Shown: positions 61,577 to 64,000 of the stretch, piece by piece
How positions within the stretch are numbered: position 1 is the first letter of the stretch
Layout of the letters: each line of letters starts with the position of its first letter
NCBI RefSeq assembly: GCF_011759505.1
Contig: NZ_JAAOYO010000005.1
Span: 221,263 to 285,262 of the forward strand
DNA length: 64,000 nucleotides
Reading direction: 5' to 3'
DNA from: Curtobacterium salicis
Lineage (GTDB): Bacteria > Actinomycetota > Actinomycetes > Actinomycetales > Microbacteriaceae
Position numbers and translations under genes: made by a program
Notes under the pieces: model-generated
What the model was told of the DNA's origin: nothing
Seen by the model: the letters and a program-made list of their open reading frames with translations, nothing else
Databases searched by the model: none

Positions 61577-63697
61577 TCAGCCGGCTGCGGACCCGTCGAT
61601 GTCCCGTGGGTTGTCCTCGTCGACCTCGCCGGGCTGGTCTCCGGCGTCGTCGGAGTCGTCGTCGAGGTCGTCGTCCCCGAGGGTGCTGACGTACCCGTTG
61701 CCGGGCTCGGCGTCCCCGAGTTCTGCGTCGTCGAGCTGGACGGACTCGTCTGCGCTCGGCTCGTCGTGTCCGGGCTCGTCGTCCCCGGGCTCGTCGTCTC
61801 CGGGCTCGTCGCTGTCGGGCTCGTCGTCTCCGGGCTCGTCGTCCCCGGGCTCGTCGAACTCGTCGACTTCGATCGCTTCCTCGACCACATCCACTGTCTC
61901 CCAAGCATCGTCTTCAGCGGCTTCCGCGAGGGCTTCGGCCGCGCGGTCGACGCGGGCCCACCACTCGTCGGCCTCGTCCTGGCGGCCGAGCTCCTCGAGC
62001 GTGGCCGCGTAAGCACTGTAGAGCGCCGGTGACCAGGTGTAGGCCGTCGACGGGTCGAGCTGTGGAATCTCCAGCTCGCCGAGCGCGGCTGTGGGATTCC
62101 CGAGGTCGAGACGTGCTCCGGACATCGCGATCGCGAGTTCGACCTGCACCGGCGTCTCGAGAGCCGCGCGGTCGACGGACCGCCCGAGCTCGAGAGCACG
62201 TTCGGGGCGACCGAGCCCACGTTCGCAGTCCACCATCATCGGGAGCTGGTCGTTGCGCCCGGAGATGCGTCGGTAGGTGCGCAGCTCACGGAGTGCCGTG
62301 GCGAAGTCGCCCAGCCGGTAGGCGGTGATCGCCGCGGTCTCGCGGACGACAGCCACGCGGCCGGCACGACGGGCAGCGCTCAACGCGTGCTGGTTCGCCT
62401 CTTCCGGATCGGAATCCACGAGCAGTGCTGCGGTGACGAGGTGTCGTGCCACCCAGTCCGCGTTGTCCTTGCTGAGGGTCTTGAGCTCAGCACGGGCCGC
62501 GGGGTGGAGGTCGCGTGCATCCACTTCCTCCGGGATCTCCGGGTCGTCGTGGCGCGGGCGGATCGAGCGGGTGCCGTACGGGTCGCGGTCCTCCCAGTCG
62601 TCACGAGCGGCCTCACCGAAACGAGCACCGGCGGAACGGTTGCCGTCCCCGAAGCGCTTGCGCTCGGTGCCACCGTCGCGGGAGGGACGGTCGTCGTTGC
62701 TGCGGAAGGGACGGTCGCCATCACGACGGGGACGGTCATCGTTCCCACGGAACGGACGATCGCTGCTGCGGACCGGGCGGTCGCCATCACGACGGGGACG
62801 GTCGTCGTTGCTGCGGAACGGACGGTCGCCATCGCGACGGGGACGGTCATCGTTGCCGCGGAACGGTCGATCGCTACCGCTGCGGACCGGACGGTCACCG
62901 TCCCGACGGGGACGGTCATCGTTGCCGCGGAAGGGACGGTCACTGTCGCGACGCGGACGGTCATCGTTGCCGCGGAACGGACGGTCACCATCACGACGGG
63001 GCCGGTCATCGTTCCCACGGAACGGACGATCGCTGCCGCTGCGCACCGGACGGTCGCCATCGCGCCGGGGACGGTCATCGTTCCCACGGAACGGGCGATC
63101 GCTGCCGCTGCGCACCGGCCGGTCGCCATCGCGACGGGGACGGTCATCGTTGCTGCGGAACGGACGGTCACCGTCCCGACGGGGACGGTCATCGTTGCCG
63201 CGGAACGGACGGTCACCATCACGACGGGGACGGTCATCGTTGCCGCGGAACGGACGGTCGCCGTCGCGACGGGGACGGTCATCGTTGCCGCGGAACGGAC
63301 GGTCACCATCACGACGCGGTCGGTCATCGTTCCCACGGAACGGACGATCGCTGCCGCTGCGCACCGGCCGGTCGCCGTCGCGACGGGGACGGTCGTCGTT
63401 GCTGCGGAACGGACGGTCACCATCACGACGCGGACGGTCTGACGCAGGCCGATCCGATCGCCACGAAGGGCGATCGCTCCGTGCGCCACCATCGCGGAAG
63501 TCGCGGCCGGCGGGTCGACGATCGGTGCTGTCGCCGCGGGGACGGTCGCCACGAGGAGCACCCCCGGCTCGTTCGCCCTCACGCCGTTCGAAGTCACGCG
63601 GACCAGACGACCAACGACCGCTGTCGCCTTCGCGTCGAGATCGATCCGGACGGTCTCCGTCACGCCCGTCTCGTCGCTGTTCGTCGTCGTTCGCCAC
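61577..63697 (-). CDS. TPR protein with Arg/Asp repeat domain and acidic tail
   Basis: A 706-aa protein in three parts. Residues about 1-350 are disordered and highly charged, with about 14 copies of a 15-residue unit (consensus RPRRDGDRPFRGNDD, some lengthened by VRSGSD) between about 85 and 330. Residues about 360-580 are helical TPR-like repeats (HALSAARRAGRVAVV, RALELGRSVDRAALE). Residues about 585-706 are acidic with PGDDEPGDDEP repeats. Such RG/RD-rich regions bind RNA or condense. GTG start after GAGGAG; first gene of the housekeeping block. Confidence 0.82.
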   Translation of the reverse strand: MANDDEQRRDGRDGDRPDRSRREGDSGRWSSGPRDFERREGERAGGAPRGDRPRGDSTDRRPAGRDFRDGGARSDRPSWRSDRPASDRPRRDGDRPFRSNDDRPRRDGDRPVRSGSDRPFRGNDDRPRRDGDRPFRGNDDRPRRDGDRPFRGNDDRPRRDGDRPFRGNDDRPRRDGDRPFRSNDDRPRRDGDRPVRSGSDRPFRGNDDRPRRDGDRPVRSGSDRPFRGNDDRPRRDGDRPFRGNDDRPRRDSDRPFRGNDDRPRRDGDRPVRSGSDRPFRGNDDRPRRDGDRPFRSNDDRPRRDGDRPVRSSDRPFRGNDDRPRRDGDRPFRSNDDRPSRDGGTERKRFGDGNRSAGARFGEAARDDWEDRDPYGTRSIRPRHDDPEIPEEVDARDLHPAARAELKTLSKDNADWVARHLVTAALLVDSDPEEANQHALSAARRAGRVAVVRETAAITAYRLGDFATALRELRTYRRISGRNDQLPMMVDCERGLGRPERALELGRSVDRAALETPVQVELAIAMSGARLDLGNPTAALGELEIPQLDPSTAYTWSPALYSAYAATLEELGRQDEADEWWARVDRAAEALAEAAEDDAWETVDVVEEAIEVDEFDEPGDDEPGDDEPDSDEPGDDEPGDDEPGHDEPSADESVQLDDAELGDAEPGNGYVSTLGDDDLDDDSDDAGDQPGEVDEDNPRDIDGSAAG
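62690..63445 (-). repeat. 45-bp coding repeat array in the TPR gene
   Basis: About 14 imperfect copies of a 45-bp unit encode the RD-rich repeat. Units differ by single bases and by an inserted 24-bp VRSGSD variant at several places, typical of expansion by slippage or unequal exchange. Copy number is likely to vary between strains. Confidence 0.85.
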
Positions 63698-63834
63698 CGT
63701 AGCTCCTCATTGCGTGCCGAAGACCTGTGTCTCGGCGATCGTCCGCTGTGTCGTTGTGTGTAGGGGCAGCTCGGCTGCCCACCTGCGCCCAGTTCATCAT
63801 GAACGGGACGCAGAGTCGACCTCGAGCGGCTCAG
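63698..63834. other. Promoter region of the TPR-led operon
   Basis: Short region between the rRNA terminator and the TPR gene on the minus strand. It must hold the operon promoter, but no clear -10/-35 or repeat was recognised. Confidence 0.4.
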
Positions 63835-63899
63835 ATGAAACAGAAAATGGCCACCGGCCCTCACGAGAGCTTTCGCTCCCGATGGAGGGCCGATGGCCA
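63835..63899 (-). terminator. rRNA operon terminator
   Basis: On the minus strand, a long imperfect hairpin (GGCCATCGGCCCTCCATCGG pairing with its partner across GAGCGAAAGCTC) ends in GGCCATTTTCTGTTTC, a proper T-rich tail. It lies 13 bp beyond the 5S rRNA 3' end. Confidence 0.9.
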
Positions 63900-63912
63900 C
63901 ATCATTGAAAAG

Positions 63913-64000
63913 AAGTCCGGCGGCGTCCTACTCTCCCACAAGGTCCCCCTTGCAGTACCATCGGCGCTGAGAGGCTTAGCTTCCGGGTTCGGAATGTGAC
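63913..64000 (-). rRNA. rrf: 5S ribosomal RNA, 3' part (cut by window end)
   Basis: The minus strand reads the 3' three quarters of a 5S rRNA: CATTCCGAACCCGGAAGCTAA, CAGCGCCGATGGTACTG, GGGAGAGTAGGACGCCGCCGG. The 5' end lies beyond base 64000. It marks the end of an rrn operon transcribed on the minus strand; the 23S gene should follow outside. Confidence 0.95.

Noticed and set aside
62690..63445. Regular repeats considered as a CRISPR array
   Set aside because: The repeats are contiguous coding units without spacers, and no cas genes are present.
62325..63908. Repetitive plus-strand frames rich in Ser/Arg or Val/Thr
   Set aside because: They mirror the 45-bp repeat of the minus-strand TPR gene; the minus frame has the start, ribosome site and folded domains.
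63727..63999. 90-codon plus-strand frame
   Set aside because: Lies antisense to the 5S rRNA and its terminator.

Overview
The window is high-GC, tightly packed actinobacterial chromosome. The gene order HAD phosphatase - tlyA - nadK - recN - pyrG - NUDIX - xerD, class Ib nrdHIEF, helY, frequent GTG/TTG starts and a 5S rRNA gene of actinobacterial type point to Microbacteriaceae, most likely Curtobacterium or a close relative. The genus is an inference from gene content and style, not from a search.

Left part (0-31 kb) is mostly accessory. A GH20 hexosaminidase and a PRISE-type reductase come first. A LysR regulator is then divergent from mesX-mesD, a folate-independent methionine synthase pair. 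At 5.8-8.4 kb a small secreted Ala/Gly-rich protein is coupled to a two-TM membrane protein (bacteriocin/immunity-like), facing an operon of serine hydrolase, DUF1648 protein and SdpI-family protein. After transporters and a MarR-controlled SDR gene there is a LacI-family regulator with two palindromic operators heading a tight six-gene operon (13.8-23.2 kb): FAD oxidoreductase, hydantoinase/oxoprolinase-like ATPase, unknown protein, organic-acid-type permease and Tat-exported PL8 polysaccharide lyase. This looks like a catabolic system for a polysaccharide and an acidic product. ArsR+MFS, HAD, several very small membrane proteins and a TetR-controlled SDR/SDR/tautomerase operon follow.

Middle part (31-54 kb) mixes core and accessory genes: nrdHIEF with an NrdR-type promoter and a cluster of DnaA-like motifs, MFS, aldo/keto reductase, a tandem pair of membrane proteins, RNase HI, HelY helicase, two F420/flavin luciferase-like oxidoreductases, TetR, an epimerase, an ArsR-methyltransferase unit divergent from an MFS efflux gene, a TraR/DksA-like protein, ArfB and XerD.

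Right part (54-64 kb) is one minus-strand housekeeping block transcribed from a TPR protein with a striking Arg/Asp repeat domain, through a NagD-like phosphatase, a linker protein, TlyA, NAD kinase, RecN and CTP synthase. Low-complexity coding expansions recur here: an Arg/Asp repeat plus an acidic tail, a Thr/Pro-rich TlyA N-terminus and, past the NAD kinase stop, an in-frame His-rich stretch ending at the recN start. The window ends inside a 5S rRNA gene on the minus strand with its terminator.

No tRNA gene, insertion sequence, CRISPR array or prophage was recognised. Two genes appear broken by frameshifts (about 12.0 and 23.5 kb).
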